The notes under the pieces were generated by a model that worked only from the letters and a program-made list of their open reading frames with translations, was not told the origin of the DNA and made no database searches. This document shows positions 20,765 through 30,095 of a DNA stretch of 64,000 bases, in pieces (within the stretch, counting starts at the first letter, position 1; the number at the start of each line of letters is the position of its first letter). Where the stretch lies: NCBI RefSeq assembly GCF_000259075.1, contig NZ_AJKI01000031.1, forward strand, positions 186,001-250,000. Reading direction: 5' to 3'. Source of the DNA: Marinilabilia salmonicolor JCM 21150. Its GTDB lineage: Bacteria; Bacteroidota; Bacteroidia; Bacteroidales; Marinilabiliaceae. Made by a program: the position numbers and the translations under genes.

Positions 20765-21134
20765 AATTAGTGAATAGTTTGTAGAGCAATAGTCTGTAGG
20801 AAATAGTTGCCAGTAGAAAAAATATGAGGCAGCCCCAAAGAGGGTATCCTAAAAGTTAGTGTATTTGAACTCCTGAGCATTTCAATATTAGGAAGATCAA
20901 TAACAGATTTTTGTAACAAACAAGTAGTTAATAATTGGCCCCCATTCGGGAATCCGGCTCATTTCTTATGTCAACCCCGGGTTACGCACCCGGGGTTATT
21001 CAAATTTGCCCCCTGTGGGGACGGGACAAATCAGTCATATCCACATTATGACCCAAAATTATTTGGGGTAGCCACTCAGAATGACAAAAAATGGGAATAT
21101 ATGACTTTGGAGATAGCCTCTCGTCAGCATTGAA
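20765..21134. other. Intergenic region with CCCCGGG hairpin repeat, copy 1
   Basis: AACCCCGGG (20975-20983) and CCCGGGGTT (20991-20999) form a perfect 9-bp stem with a 7-base loop. The following 75 bases (TTATTCAAATTTGCCCCCTGTGG... through TTATTTGGGGT near 21069) match a second copy after 25297 and a third near 40759-40830. In principle the hairpin could end folE transcription, but it lacks a T-tract, so it is best viewed as a dispersed repeat. No gene was seen in the spacer. Confidence 0.65.
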
Positions 21135-22016
21135 TTAATCGGAGTTATTTTTCCCCTCCAGCAACTCAGCCGAAACAACCAGGTTGGAATATGATACTGA
21201 AAACGCCGTAAAAAACCCCAGTGCCCCATTGCTGATATTACCGGGAACATTGGCGGGAGGGCCAGTAAACAGAGGATACTGTCCGCGACCTTCGCGCTGC
21301 ACCCCTTTCACAAAATCAAAATATGCTTCGGTTATTCCGCACATCTGAAGGGTGACAACATCCCCCTCTTTCAATGGTTCAGCCTTTTCATTCGCATTGA
21401 TGGACTGCACCCAGACACCATCAGCCCTGCCATTTTCAAAAAAACGGTCGCTCACTACAGTAAATTCAGTTATTCGCTCCGAAATCAGAGTTCCGTTAAT
21501 CAACACCCTGAAAAGATAGTAATCCTCCGACTCAGGAGGATCGTTAAAAAAGAGCAATACTTTCCAGATTTCCCAGGTTTCATCAAACAAGATATCAATG
21601 GAATCAGGCTTTGTAACTTCTGGCATATAAGAGATTGCCTGATACGATTCCTCAATGCCGTCACCATCTATATCCACTTCCGAAATTGACAGTTCGTAAG
21701 AATTTCCGGGAGTGGCAGCAAAACCGTTTTTAGCAACATAAAATCCTGGCATCTCATTCGCTTCTTTGAGTGTTTCCACATTGTAACCATCAGATAATAA
21801 AACCCTGGCTCCTGACACCGGAGGAGAAACCGTATCGTCCAAAAAAGCTACAGATCCGGACAAACGAAGATATTGTATCTGGCGTTCACTGGTAATCATG
21901 CCGTCCACCACCAGTCTCTGACTATCAGTTTCCAGTTCCAGGTCGATGTATTCGGTGCATCCCCAGGTAAGGGAAACCACCATCATTATGGGAATGATGT
22001 TTATTGGTTTCTTCAT
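21135..22016 (-). CDS. DUF4249-type lipoprotein partner of a TonB receptor
   Basis: The 293-residue protein has a lipoprotein signal ending VVSLTWGC, cysteine 20 being the lipid anchor. The following sequence (YIDLELETDSQRLVVDGMITSE, VSPPVSGARVLLSDG, PGNSYELSISEVD) matches the Bacteroidota DUF4249 family: outer-membrane-associated lipoproteins with an N-terminal Ig-like region, usually encoded next to a TonB-dependent receptor. Here it starts 3 bases after the receptor stop codon (22020), so the two are surely cotranscribed. The ligand is unknown. No SusD-like fold is suggested. Confidence 0.8.
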   Translation of the reverse strand: MKKPINIIPIMMVVSLTWGCTEYIDLELETDSQRLVVDGMITSERQIQYLRLSGSVAFLDDTVSPPVSGARVLLSDGYNVETLKEANEMPGFYVAKNGFAATPGNSYELSISEVDIDGDGIEESYQAISYMPEVTKPDSIDILFDETWEIWKVLLFFNDPPESEDYYLFRVLINGTLISERITEFTVVSDRFFENGRADGVWVQSINANEKAEPLKEGDVVTLQMCGITEAYFDFVKGVQREGRGQYPLFTGPPANVPGNISNGALGFFTAFSVSYSNLVVSAELLEGKNNSD

Positions 22017-22019
22017 CCG

Positions 22020-24362
22020 TTAAAATTTAAACGTATAGGAAACAGAAGGCACAATTGAAAAAAGATAGGTTTTTTCTGCTCTGATGCCTGATTCCCCATT
22101 TTCGTCATTCACAAAATTGATTGCCCAAACATTTTTCCGTCCATAGGCATTATACAAAGAAAAGATCCACTCTCCGCCTCTCTCTTTACCATGCTTACTG
22201 TGGATAATACAGGAAAAATCCAACCGGTGATAATCCGGCATACGCTCTCCATTTCGTTTGGAATACAAAGGAACCATCGCTCCTCCCACCTCATATCTGC
22301 CCACCGGCAAGGTTACCGGCGAACCGGTATAGTAAACCCAGTTGGCCGAAAACGAAACCCGCGATGCAATCCGATAGTCGGCATAAACAGAAACATCATG
22401 AGTATGATCATAGGGCGACAAAAAAGGCTTGCCATCGTTGATTCCACTTGCCACCCGTTCTGATTTCAGAAATGTGTATCCTACCCACCCCGAGAAACGG
22501 CCGGCATTCCACTTTGACATCAATTCAAAACCTCTGGCCCATGCTTTTCCGAAACGGACCTCCCCCTCGATGGTTTCGTTGAGCAGTAAATCGGGATGGT
22601 CTTTAAAATCAATGGTATTCTCCATCCATTTATTAAAAACTTCAATACTGTGTTCAAACACCCCATTGCGGGATTTACTGAAAAGTCCAAAGGAAACCTG
22701 ATCCGATGTCTGCGGTTTCACATTGGGCGATGCAGGAAACCATACATCCAGCGGAGTGGAGGATGTGGAATTACTGGCCAGTTGAATATATTGGCGCGTT
22801 CTGCTGTAGCTGATTTTTGCTGTATGCCGTGGTGACAAAAAGACCGAAGCGCCGGCACGTGGCTCGAGCCCCTGATAATGGTTATACACTTCTCCTGATG
22901 AGTAATTTATAGTATCAGTAACCTCATAAGCATCATTAAACTGAAAACTTTTCCCGGGACCCAAATTCTGAAAAAGAGAATACCTCAGACCAACCCTAAG
23001 TTTCAACCATGATGTAACCTGATTAGTGTAACTCACATAAGCTCCATGCTCCAGGGACTTGTTTTGTGGTAGTTTCACCTCCTGCAGAAACGAATTCTCA
23101 TCCGGCCCTGTTACATTCCCCGGAGCTATTCGATGAAAAAAGGTTCTTGCCCCAAAGCGAAACGTCTTCTCGGGAGAAAGAAACCAGGAAAAATCGGTTC
23201 CAAACATGTAGTCATTGAATTCCGAAACCCACTCCATATCATCGATATCACTTTCTGAAGTTCCCAGAAAGTAGTCGTAACGACTTCTGACTAAGCTGAA
23301 ATTGGCAAATAAAGAAGGCGAAAATACCCGGTTCCAGCGAAAGGAAAAAGTTCGATTCCCAAAATTAAGTCTGGCGAGTTCATCCCTGAAAACATCGCGC
23401 CCCAAATATGCACTCAGAAAAAACCTGTTTTTCTCGCCTGCAATCCAGTTCATTTTGAAATTGGTATCGTAGAAATAGAGTTTATTGTCATGCAATTCTT
23501 CATCCTTAGCCAAAGGCAGAAACAAATCAGCGTAAGTCCTTCGCCCTGTAAAAAGAAATGAGGCCTTATTCTTTTTGATCGGCCCTTCCATATTCAGCCG
23601 GCTGGAAATCAGCCCTATTCCTGCAGAGCCTTCAAACTGTTTCATATTTCCATCACGGGTGTGCACATCAAGCACCGAAGACAACCGCCCCCCCTCTGAT
23701 GCGGGAAAATCACCTTTGTATAACTCTATATGCTTGATGGCATCATTGTTAAACACGGAAAAAAAGCCCAACAAATGACCGGCATTGTAAACAATGGCTT
23801 CATCCATCAGCAAAAGATTCTGGTCGGGATTACCACCTCTGACTGTAAAATTACTGGATCCCTCACTGGTAGCCGATACTCCGGGCAGCATCTGAATAGC
23901 TTTCAAAGGGTCGGTCTCCCCCATAAGCACAGGCATACGCCCAATGGAGGCAGACTCAAGTCGCTCAACGCCCAGCAAAGAGGAGCGTGCAGAAGTGGGA
24001 CCTTCCTCTCCCTGTACAATCACCTCCTCCAGCAATTCCGGTTGTGGAATCATTTCCACAGTGATATATGATGCATGAGAAAAAATCTTCTCCACAGGCT
24101 GATATCCCAAAAAACCAAATTGTAAAACATGTTCTCCCGGAGGCAACTCTATCGAGAAAAAACCATAAACATTGGTCACCGTCCCCATTCCGCGGCCTTT
24201 TGCAACCACTGAAGCCCCCACCAGCATTTCTCCGCTTCGGCCATCCCTCACATAACCACTTACAGTATATCCTGATTCCTCAACCACAGAGTAAGCACTC
24301 GCAACTGATTGGAGCAGCAAAAGCAAAACAAGGAAAAATGAACGAATTTTGTGATTAATCAT
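22020..24362 (-). CDS. TonB-dependent outer-membrane receptor with carboxypeptidase-like N-domain
   Basis: The 780-residue protein has a signal peptide (LVLLLLQSVASAYS) and then a carboxypeptidase-regulatory-like domain (YTVSGYVRDGRSGEMLVGAS, residues 33-110). The plug domain follows (EEVIVQGEEGPTSARSS; VLMGETDPLKAIQMLPGVSA; NFTVRGGNPDQNLLLMDEAI) and then a beta-barrel from about residue 240 to the terminal VSYTFKF. It takes up an unknown ligand across the outer membrane, powered by TonB-ExbB-ExbD. It is the first gene of an operon with the DUF4249 lipoprotein. The plug resembles receptors of the FecA type, but nothing visible fixes the substrate. Confidence 0.9.
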   Translation of the reverse strand: MINHKIRSFFLVLLLLLQSVASAYSVVEESGYTVSGYVRDGRSGEMLVGASVVAKGRGMGTVTNVYGFFSIELPPGEHVLQFGFLGYQPVEKIFSHASYITVEMIPQPELLEEVIVQGEEGPTSARSSLLGVERLESASIGRMPVLMGETDPLKAIQMLPGVSATSEGSSNFTVRGGNPDQNLLLMDEAIVYNAGHLLGFFSVFNNDAIKHIELYKGDFPASEGGRLSSVLDVHTRDGNMKQFEGSAGIGLISSRLNMEGPIKKNKASFLFTGRRTYADLFLPLAKDEELHDNKLYFYDTNFKMNWIAGEKNRFFLSAYLGRDVFRDELARLNFGNRTFSFRWNRVFSPSLFANFSLVRSRYDYFLGTSESDIDDMEWVSEFNDYMFGTDFSWFLSPEKTFRFGARTFFHRIAPGNVTGPDENSFLQEVKLPQNKSLEHGAYVSYTNQVTSWLKLRVGLRYSLFQNLGPGKSFQFNDAYEVTDTINYSSGEVYNHYQGLEPRAGASVFLSPRHTAKISYSRTRQYIQLASNSTSSTPLDVWFPASPNVKPQTSDQVSFGLFSKSRNGVFEHSIEVFNKWMENTIDFKDHPDLLLNETIEGEVRFGKAWARGFELMSKWNAGRFSGWVGYTFLKSERVASGINDGKPFLSPYDHTHDVSVYADYRIASRVSFSANWVYYTGSPVTLPVGRYEVGGAMVPLYSKRNGERMPDYHRLDFSCIIHSKHGKERGGEWIFSLYNAYGRKNVWAINFVNDENGESGIRAEKTYLFSIVPSVSYTFKF

Positions 24363-24560
24363 GGAATCAACGCCTTCAGGAAGTGATGAAGATAATCATT
24401 TTTAATCTTTCCTGCCAGAATCAATTGCCGGATAGTCCAACCAAGTGTATTAACGGCCGTCAATCTTCAATTCAGGTTTCTCTCTGCGAAGACAGAACAA
24501 GCAAACAATTATGGCATTCAAATTGCTTAATATATTACCACTAACTAAAAACAGAATGTT

Positions 24561-25211
24561 ATGAAAAAGAAAATCTTGTTTTTGAGTATAATGCTCGCCG
24601 GAGCCTCCATGATGTTCAACACTATGGCACAGGGGAATTTTGCACTTGGAGTCAAAGCCGGTTACAACTCATCCAAATTCCGGACAGATAATGCAGGTGA
24701 AATTATGGCAGGTGATCAACAATACACCTTCTCGGATGCCAAAGATGAAGCAAAAGGCGGGCTTATGCTTGGAGCTTTCGCCCGAATTAAGCTGGTTAAG
24801 AATCTTTCTTTTCAGCCCGAACTTCTTTATGTAAAAAAAGGAGGGGAGACAAACTTCAGCGGAGAGTTTGACAACACCGTCAATACAGAGTACCACACCT
24901 GGGACGTCCCCTTACTGGCACATCTGAAGCTGATCGACCTTAAAGCCCTTAACATTTACGGCGTGGGTGGCCCCATGGCCTCTTTTGTGGCCAGTGAAGA
25001 CAACAAATGGGGAGATATCAACAACTATGAATCCATCTCTGAAAACATGAAAAATGCCCAATGGAGTTTCCAGGCCGGCGGAGGCGTGGAATTTGGAAAA
25101 TTAAACCTGGATGTTCGCTACTCCTGGGGATTGGGTGATTCTTCCACCGAACTGGAACGGGTCAACAACAACCTTACTTTTTCTGTGGCCTACAAAATCT
25201 TTGATTTGTAA
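24561..25211 (+). CDS. Porin-family outer-membrane beta-barrel protein
   Basis: The 216-residue protein has a signal peptide (MKKKILFLSIMLAGASMMFNTMAQ). The barrel strands include NFALGVKAGYNSSKFRTD, GLMLGAFARIKLVKNLSFQPELLYVKKGG, WDVPLLAHLKLIDLKALNIYG and the ending NNLTFSVAYKIFDL. The opening pattern (GVKAGYN...GxxxGxFxxxxxxxxxxxQPELLY) is typical of the small 8-strand barrels of Bacteroidota (PorT/OMP_b-brl type). It is transcribed away from the upstream receptor operon and is single. Function is unknown. Confidence 0.8.
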   Translation: MKKKILFLSIMLAGASMMFNTMAQGNFALGVKAGYNSSKFRTDNAGEIMAGDQQYTFSDAKDEAKGGLMLGAFARIKLVKNLSFQPELLYVKKGGETNFSGEFDNTVNTEYHTWDVPLLAHLKLIDLKALNIYGVGGPMASFVASEDNKWGDINNYESISENMKNAQWSFQAGGGVEFGKLNLDVRYSWGLGDSSTELERVNNNLTFSVAYKIFDL

Positions 25212-25452
25212 ATCACACTGAGCCAGCGAGATATACAGCTCACCTTATACATAAGACAGGTATGGGGAAGTCTTACCCCGGGTTATCGACCCGGGGTTAT
25301 TCAAGTTTTCCCCCTTCAGGTAGGAGACATTTCTGTCATTTACACATTATTCCTCAAACTTTTTCTGGTGTAGGTTCTCGCAATGACGTTTTTTTACTGT
25401 AAGATAGAAGATGTTGGCGGATGGAACTCATCCCGAATTATCGGGACTCGTT
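25212..25452. repeat. CCCCGGG hairpin repeat, copy 2
   Basis: ACCCCGGG (25275-25282) and CCCGGGGT (25290-25297) make a perfect 8-bp stem around a 7-base loop. The adjoining sequence (TTATTCAAGTTTTCCCCCTT... to about 25375) is homologous to the copy at 20975-21070. It lies between two convergent genes. Confidence 0.65.
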
Positions 25453-28401
25453 TTATTCACTAAAAACCACTACCCCTTTATTATTTTTCCCGTCGATCAT
25501 GGTTGAAAAAGGTTTAGAGCACCGCACATGTCTCACATACTCTGTTTCCTCTTCTGCTCCGTGACTGTTTAGCATCTCCATATTGATATTTCCTTCTCCA
25601 ATGTGCGGATTGATGGTGAGGTATCCAACCCTGAGAGAGGTTAGGTTTTGAAAAAAATGTGTGCCCTGACTCGGTTCCACATGGTAATTTTCCAGCCCCA
25701 TCTCCACAATAGTTCTGGCACCGGCAATCTGCCCCCACCGGACAGGAACTCCCAGCCAGGGATCCTGTGAACCCCAACGGCCCGGCCCAACGAGCAGATA
25801 GGGTCTCCCACTTTTCTGCAACTTATCATTAATCTTTTCTATGTGACGGGCAATCTCCGGGTTCAAAGATGGCTTAAAATTTTCCGGCTTGACATACACA
25901 ATGTCCTGCACATCATTCACCACGCCATTCCCAAGAGCCGAATTGGAATAAATAAGACAATCTTCCGGCTCAAAATCTGACAAATCAGGTCCCGAAGGAT
26001 CCTTGGTGTCAACGATAGGCCTGATCTGCAGCAAATAAAAAACCGGCTTACCATCAGCTGTCTGAAGATCAACTGCAAATTCTATCTCTACCGGTTGTTT
26101 CATCTCATCCTGGCCAATATGCAATACCTTATTTACAATATCGGCAAGGGGGAATGCATCATACTTCAGGATATTGGCAAAAGTAATAAAGCGAGGCCCA
26201 TCGGCCATCAAACCATCCTTAATCATGTGGTTCTGCATGTCAAAAACAGAAGCAAGCCACTTCAGTGAACCATCTTTCTCACCCTCACCCACATTAAGCT
26301 TTAGGATATTCACACCATCATTCACGGAGGCTTCAAAAGTAGTGGCATCCAGATTCAATGCAAAAAACGATTTCTGCGTTTCACGAACAACCATCTCTGG
26401 CGAGGAGAGTTGAAGCACTTTTGCCGGATATCTTGGCGAAAACCTCAGAGAGGCTCCACCTTCTACTATTTGGCGTCCAAGTCCCAGCGCCACATTCACC
26501 ACTCCATCCTCAGCCTTTTCGGGCGGAATTGGATAGAAATTGACCGACCTGGCCACACCGGAAAAAGTTGGATAAAACCGATTTTCATGTGCCTGTCCCA
26601 CTACCTCCTGGAGTACAATTCCCATCCGCTCTTCATCAATCAAATTCATGGTACCATCCATATAGGCCTTACTCGATTTATAATATACGGAAGCATAAAC
26701 ACATTTAATGGCATCAAGAAGTTGCCGAACCATCTGGTCGTCACATGACGGAGCAATCATATAAGTGGTATAAATACCGGCAAACGGTTGATAATGGCTA
26801 TCCTCCAAAACACTGGATGAACGTACTGCTACCGGTCGTTTCACTACTTGTACAAAGCGCATCAGGTCAGCATACAGATGAGTAGGCAGTTTCCCTTTGA
26901 TAAAGTGTTGCAGAATCTTCTCATCCGACATATCTGAAAGCCCCACAGAATATAAATCGTTCTCTTCCATAAAGGTTTCAAAGACATCAATACCCAGCAC
27001 TATCGTCCGAGGAATCATAATATTCACTTCCGGGTGCTGATTCAACTCGGAATGACGCTTGATAATTGCATTCAAAAAAGCCAATCCGCGGGCTTTACCT
27101 CCAACAGAGCCCTGTCCGATACGAGAAAAAGTCATATACTCATCGTATCTTTTGCGGTCGAACGAAGCAATAATTCCTTTACTCTTGCTTTTCCTGAATT
27201 CTGATATCAAACGAACCAGCCGCTCTTTATGCGCCTTCATATTGGCATCGTCATCCACCTTCAGCTGGCGCACCACATCGGCTATTGGAAACAATGCGCG
27301 TGCGGTAAGCCATTTGGAAACATGATCGCGCTTAAAATGGTAATGAAGCGAATCATCGGGAAGATCCATTAACTTGTTCTGCAGTTCACGCAGGTTTCCC
27401 ACACGATCAATCTCCGCACCTGTTTTAGGATCAATAAAAACAAAATCACCGAAGGCCAGATAAGTATTCAGGAAATCTCTCAGCTCTTTCAGCAAAAATT
27501 TGGAATGTTTATGAATGAATCCAACCTTAATCTCTTTGGCAACTTCAGCAACTTTTGCATCAGATGATTGGAGCATAAAAGGCATATAGGGATTATCTCT
27601 CTTCACCTTCTGTGCAAGCTTCACGCCGGCCCCAACTTCTTTTTCACCATCATGACTAAAGGAGACATCAGAAATAACCCCCAAAAGATTGTTGCGATAC
27701 TTATCATAAAAAGCCTCTGCCTCTTCATAGGTTCGTGCAAGTAATATCTTCGGGCGCCCCCGCATTCGCATCATCATCTGATGTTCATTGAGCCCTTCGT
27801 GCATGAACTTTTTGGACTGCTTAAAAACAATCTTGTATATCAAAGGAAGATAGCTGGAATAAAACCGCACGGAATCTTCCACCAACAAAATGCTTTGGAC
27901 TCCCACCTCTCCTATGTCATATTCAGCATTCATGCCATCTTCAATAAGCTTGATGATGGCCAGTAGAAGATTGGAATTTCCGAGCCAGCAGAACACATAA
28001 TCAATGGCACTGGTATCTTCCCTGCTTAGCTGAAGAGAGACCTCACGTGAAAAAGGTGTCAGCACGACAATCGGTACCTGCGAAAAAGATTCCTTAATTT
28101 TACGAGACAAAGAAAATGGATCCATCCCCCCTACACTCAGCATGGTGATCACCAGATCAATTTGTTCTTCCTCAAGAACAGCAAAGGCCTCCTCTGCTGA
28201 TGATACCTGAATAAAATGAGGAGGATACCGAAGGCTCAGCGATACATATTCATTAAAGAGTTGCTCATCAATACGTCCGTCTTCCTCCAACATAAAAGCA
28301 TCATAAGAACTACAAATCAGCAGTACTTTATGAATACGGTTTTGCATCAGCTGGTCAAAAGCAGTTTCGGAGAAGCGGCTGTGGGTAATATTTAATTCCA
28401 T
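25453..28401 (-). CDS. Receiver-like/PPDK-type ATP-grasp fusion protein
   Basis: The 982-residue protein starts at the ATG at 28401; a TTG three codons upstream is also in frame. Residues about 25-160 resemble a receiver domain (KVLLICSSYD...DLVITMLSVGGMDPF...PIVVLTPF). Residues about 170-310 resemble a second one (SILLVEDSVRFYSSYLPLIY, VISDVSFSHDGE). From about 428 lies the ATP-grasp domain of pyruvate phosphate dikinase/PEP synthase: GQGSVGGKARGLAFLNAI, RPVAVRSSSVLEDSHYQPFAG, GIVLQEVVGQ and QIRPIVD. The swivelling phosphohistidine domain and the PEP/pyruvate barrel are absent; instead the tail has GPGRWGSQDPWLGVPVRWGQ and SQGTHFFQNLTSLRVGYLTI. Such proteins are often labelled PEP synthase, but complete PEP synthesis seems unlikely. 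The real role is unknown, possibly regulatory phosphotransfer. Confidence 0.8.
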   Translation of the reverse strand: MELNITHSRFSETAFDQLMQNRIHKVLLICSSYDAFMLEEDGRIDEQLFNEYVSLSLRYPPHFIQVSSAEEAFAVLEEEQIDLVITMLSVGGMDPFSLSRKIKESFSQVPIVVLTPFSREVSLQLSREDTSAIDYVFCWLGNSNLLLAIIKLIEDGMNAEYDIGEVGVQSILLVEDSVRFYSSYLPLIYKIVFKQSKKFMHEGLNEHQMMMRMRGRPKILLARTYEEAEAFYDKYRNNLLGVISDVSFSHDGEKEVGAGVKLAQKVKRDNPYMPFMLQSSDAKVAEVAKEIKVGFIHKHSKFLLKELRDFLNTYLAFGDFVFIDPKTGAEIDRVGNLRELQNKLMDLPDDSLHYHFKRDHVSKWLTARALFPIADVVRQLKVDDDANMKAHKERLVRLISEFRKSKSKGIIASFDRKRYDEYMTFSRIGQGSVGGKARGLAFLNAIIKRHSELNQHPEVNIMIPRTIVLGIDVFETFMEENDLYSVGLSDMSDEKILQHFIKGKLPTHLYADLMRFVQVVKRPVAVRSSSVLEDSHYQPFAGIYTTYMIAPSCDDQMVRQLLDAIKCVYASVYYKSSKAYMDGTMNLIDEERMGIVLQEVVGQAHENRFYPTFSGVARSVNFYPIPPEKAEDGVVNVALGLGRQIVEGGASLRFSPRYPAKVLQLSSPEMVVRETQKSFFALNLDATTFEASVNDGVNILKLNVGEGEKDGSLKWLASVFDMQNHMIKDGLMADGPRFITFANILKYDAFPLADIVNKVLHIGQDEMKQPVEIEFAVDLQTADGKPVFYLLQIRPIVDTKDPSGPDLSDFEPEDCLIYSNSALGNGVVNDVQDIVYVKPENFKPSLNPEIARHIEKINDKLQKSGRPYLLVGPGRWGSQDPWLGVPVRWGQIAGARTIVEMGLENYHVEPSQGTHFFQNLTSLRVGYLTINPHIGEGNINMEMLNSHGAEEETEYVRHVRCSKPFSTMIDGKNNKGVVVFSE

Positions 28402-28481
28402 GAGAGACAAATTTGGGAAGAAATGAGTTTCAAAGCCCTTAAAATAGTAAAAGCCCCTCAGTTTGCCAATATTGAGAGACC

Positions 28482-28514
28482 AAAAAAAACGGGATTGACA
28501 TAGTCAACCCCGTT
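28482..28514 (-). terminator. Terminator after the exb operon
   Basis: Read on the minus strand, AACGGGGTTGAC, loop TAT, GTCAATCCCGTT forms a 12-bp stem with one G-T wobble, followed by eight T residues. It lies 25 bases after the stop codon of the last exbD gene: a classic intrinsic terminator. Confidence 0.85.
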
Positions 28515-28538
28515 ATATCTGAAATTCAAAATCTGAAT

Positions 28539-29015
28539 TTACATCGGTACTTGATTTACCTGACGTGCCGAATAACTGATTTTAAGCGCCTGGGCCTTTC
28601 TAAGGGCCTGCTTAACTTCAGTAATGATTCCCATTGGGGTATCAAAGTCGGCTTTAATAGAAACCGTCATTTTAGAACGATCACTCTCTCGCATCGATTC
28701 GCGCTCCTGCACGATATAGTTACGAATATCATCAACAGTAGAAAACTGGTCATTGAGCTGCAAACGCGGTTCGGAACCAAAAGTACCCTGATATTGTTTT
28801 TGGGGAACTCCCACATAAATATAGGTTACCAGTGATTTTTTCTCCAGCTTGCTCAACTCAGTAGCTTCCGGTTGTTTCAACTGAACTTTCAGCGCTACCT
28901 CTTTCATGGTGGTTGTTACCATAAAGAAGAACAAAAGCATAAAAACGATATCGGGGAGAGAGGCGGTATTAATAGCCTGTTGGCCACTACCCTTTTTCTT
29001 TCTGAATTTTGCCAT
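28539..29015 (-). CDS. exbD: ExbD-type biopolymer transport protein (second copy)
   Basis: The 158-residue inner-membrane protein has a short basic cytoplasmic start (MAKFRKKKGSG), one transmembrane helix with the essential proton-carrying aspartate (SLPDIVFMLLFFFMVTTTMKE, residues 19-39), and a periplasmic domain ending in the usual beta-strand/helix part (MTVSIKADFDTPMGIITEVKQALRKA). It partners with ExbB to energise TonB-dependent transport. It is the last gene of a four-gene operon and begins one base after the stop of the first exbD. The pairing of two different ExbDs behind one ExbB is common in Bacteroidota. Confidence 0.9.
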   Translation of the reverse strand: MAKFRKKKGSGQQAINTASLPDIVFMLLFFFMVTTTMKEVALKVQLKQPEATELSKLEKKSLVTYIYVGVPQKQYQGTFGSEPRLQLNDQFSTVDDIRNYIVQERESMRESDRSKMTVSIKADFDTPMGIITEVKQALRKAQALKISYSARQVNQVPM

Positions 29016-29016
29016 T

Positions 29017-29592
29017 CTATTTCCCTCCTATGTTTTTAGGTTCAGCTTCGGAAATCTTTTGCGGATAGATATCACGAATTGCACCCTGTTTATCTTCCTC
29101 CAGTTCGTCAAATTTCTTGCCGAATTTAGATTGTGCAAGCTCGTTACGGAGCTCATTGTAAGCAGCAGCCAATTCGTTTTGCACCGAGAGATACATTTGA
29201 TACTGTGTACCCCGGTCGTTCTGCAAAGAAATCACACCTTTGGTCACAGGATAGATGCCAAAATATTCAATTTGCTTTTCCTCTTTCTCAGGCAGTCCCT
29301 CTTCATCCAACGGGTTTTGAATAAACTCTTTGGCGGCATCGCGAAGTTCTCTCAACTCCATAGGCTCGTTTTCGACCAATAACCTGTTTTGAGCATTAAT
29401 CAACACCTCAAACACGTTCCGGTCTTTAATGGGCGGTGGAGTATCCTGATCTTCAGGCACCGGGGGAGGAAGCATGCGTGACAAACCGGAATCTGTGTCC
29501 ATCGTGGTTGTCACAAGGAAGAAAATAAGCAAAAGGAAAGCAATATCGGCCATCGATCCTGCATTCACTTCCTGAACATCTCTTTTTCCCAT
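29017..29592 (-). CDS. exbD: ExbD-type biopolymer transport protein (first copy)
   Basis: The 191-residue protein has a cytoplasmic start (MGKRDVQEVNAGS), a transmembrane helix with the proton-relay aspartate (MADIAFLLLIFFLVTTTMDTD), then a proline-rich stretch (MLPPPVPEDQDTPPPIKDRN) and a periplasmic domain. Compared with the second ExbD it has a longer, acidic periplasmic part and a C-terminal extension (FGKKFDELEEDKQGAIRDIY). It likely forms a heteromeric stator with the second ExbD and the operon's ExbB. It precedes the second copy by one base. Confidence 0.88.
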   Translation of the reverse strand: MGKRDVQEVNAGSMADIAFLLLIFFLVTTTMDTDSGLSRMLPPPVPEDQDTPPPIKDRNVFEVLINAQNRLLVENEPMELRELRDAAKEFIQNPLDEEGLPEKEEKQIEYFGIYPVTKGVISLQNDRGTQYQMYLSVQNELAAAYNELRNELAQSKFGKKFDELEEDKQGAIRDIYPQKISEAEPKNIGGK

Positions 29593-29646
29593 AAATTAAA
29601 AATATTTTTAGTTGACAGGACTTAAAAAGCCCTGCCCTCAGTCATG

Positions 29647-30087
29647 TTACTTAAAAATCCGGGAAACTTCGGTAAACAATATTGCAACCAAAGCACCACC
29701 AATAAGGATATAAGTAGAATACAAGAATGTATCACCCAGAATCAACATACTCGGGACGTTATCTGGTCCTTTATATCCAACCAACTGCAAAGGAGTTCCG
29801 TCTCCCATGCTGTAAGCAATAACCACAATCACCCCTAAAAGGGCAATTGAAATAAGTGATCGGATAGCAGCCTGAGGATGCAAAAGCAGATTTGCAATCT
29901 CAAAAAGAATTGCTACTGCAGCAGCTATCATTAACAATATCTTTCCCCAGTTCAGAAACGACTCTGTATATAATGGATATCCGGCATCTTCCACTTCACC
30001 TCCGAAGTAGAACAAACCTGCAAACACCAACGTTACAGCCAGGAGAAGATATAGTACATAACTCAAATATTTCGAAAGCTTAGTCAT
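29647..30087 (-). CDS. Four-helix membrane protein of the exb operon, unknown function
   Basis: The 146-residue protein has four hydrophobic segments: YLSYVLYLLLAVTLVFAGLFYF (8-29), WGKILLMIAAAVAILFEIANLLL (47-69), SLISIALLGVIVVIAYSMG (78-96) and FLYSTYILIGGALVAILFTEV (117-137). No catalytic motif is visible. It sits between exbB (8 bases upstream) and the first exbD, in the place where many Bacteroidota exb operons carry an uncharacterised membrane protein. A structural or assembly role in the ExbB-ExbD complex is plausible but unproven. Confidence 0.75.
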   Translation of the reverse strand: MTKLSKYLSYVLYLLLAVTLVFAGLFYFGGEVEDAGYPLYTESFLNWGKILLMIAAAVAILFEIANLLLHPQAAIRSLISIALLGVIVVIAYSMGDGTPLQLVGYKGPDNVPSMLILGDTFLYSTYILIGGALVAILFTEVSRIFK

Positions 30088-30095
30088 AATGACAA

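Noticed and set aside
20975-20999. CCCCGGG hairpin as a folE terminator
   Set aside because: It is more than 200 bases after the stop codon, lacks a T-tract and recurs elsewhere with flanking homology, so a dispersed repeat explains it better.
25453-28401. Annotation as an ordinary PEP synthase (ppsA)
   Set aside because: Only the ATP-grasp domain is present; the phosphohistidine and PEP-binding domains needed for that reaction are not visible.
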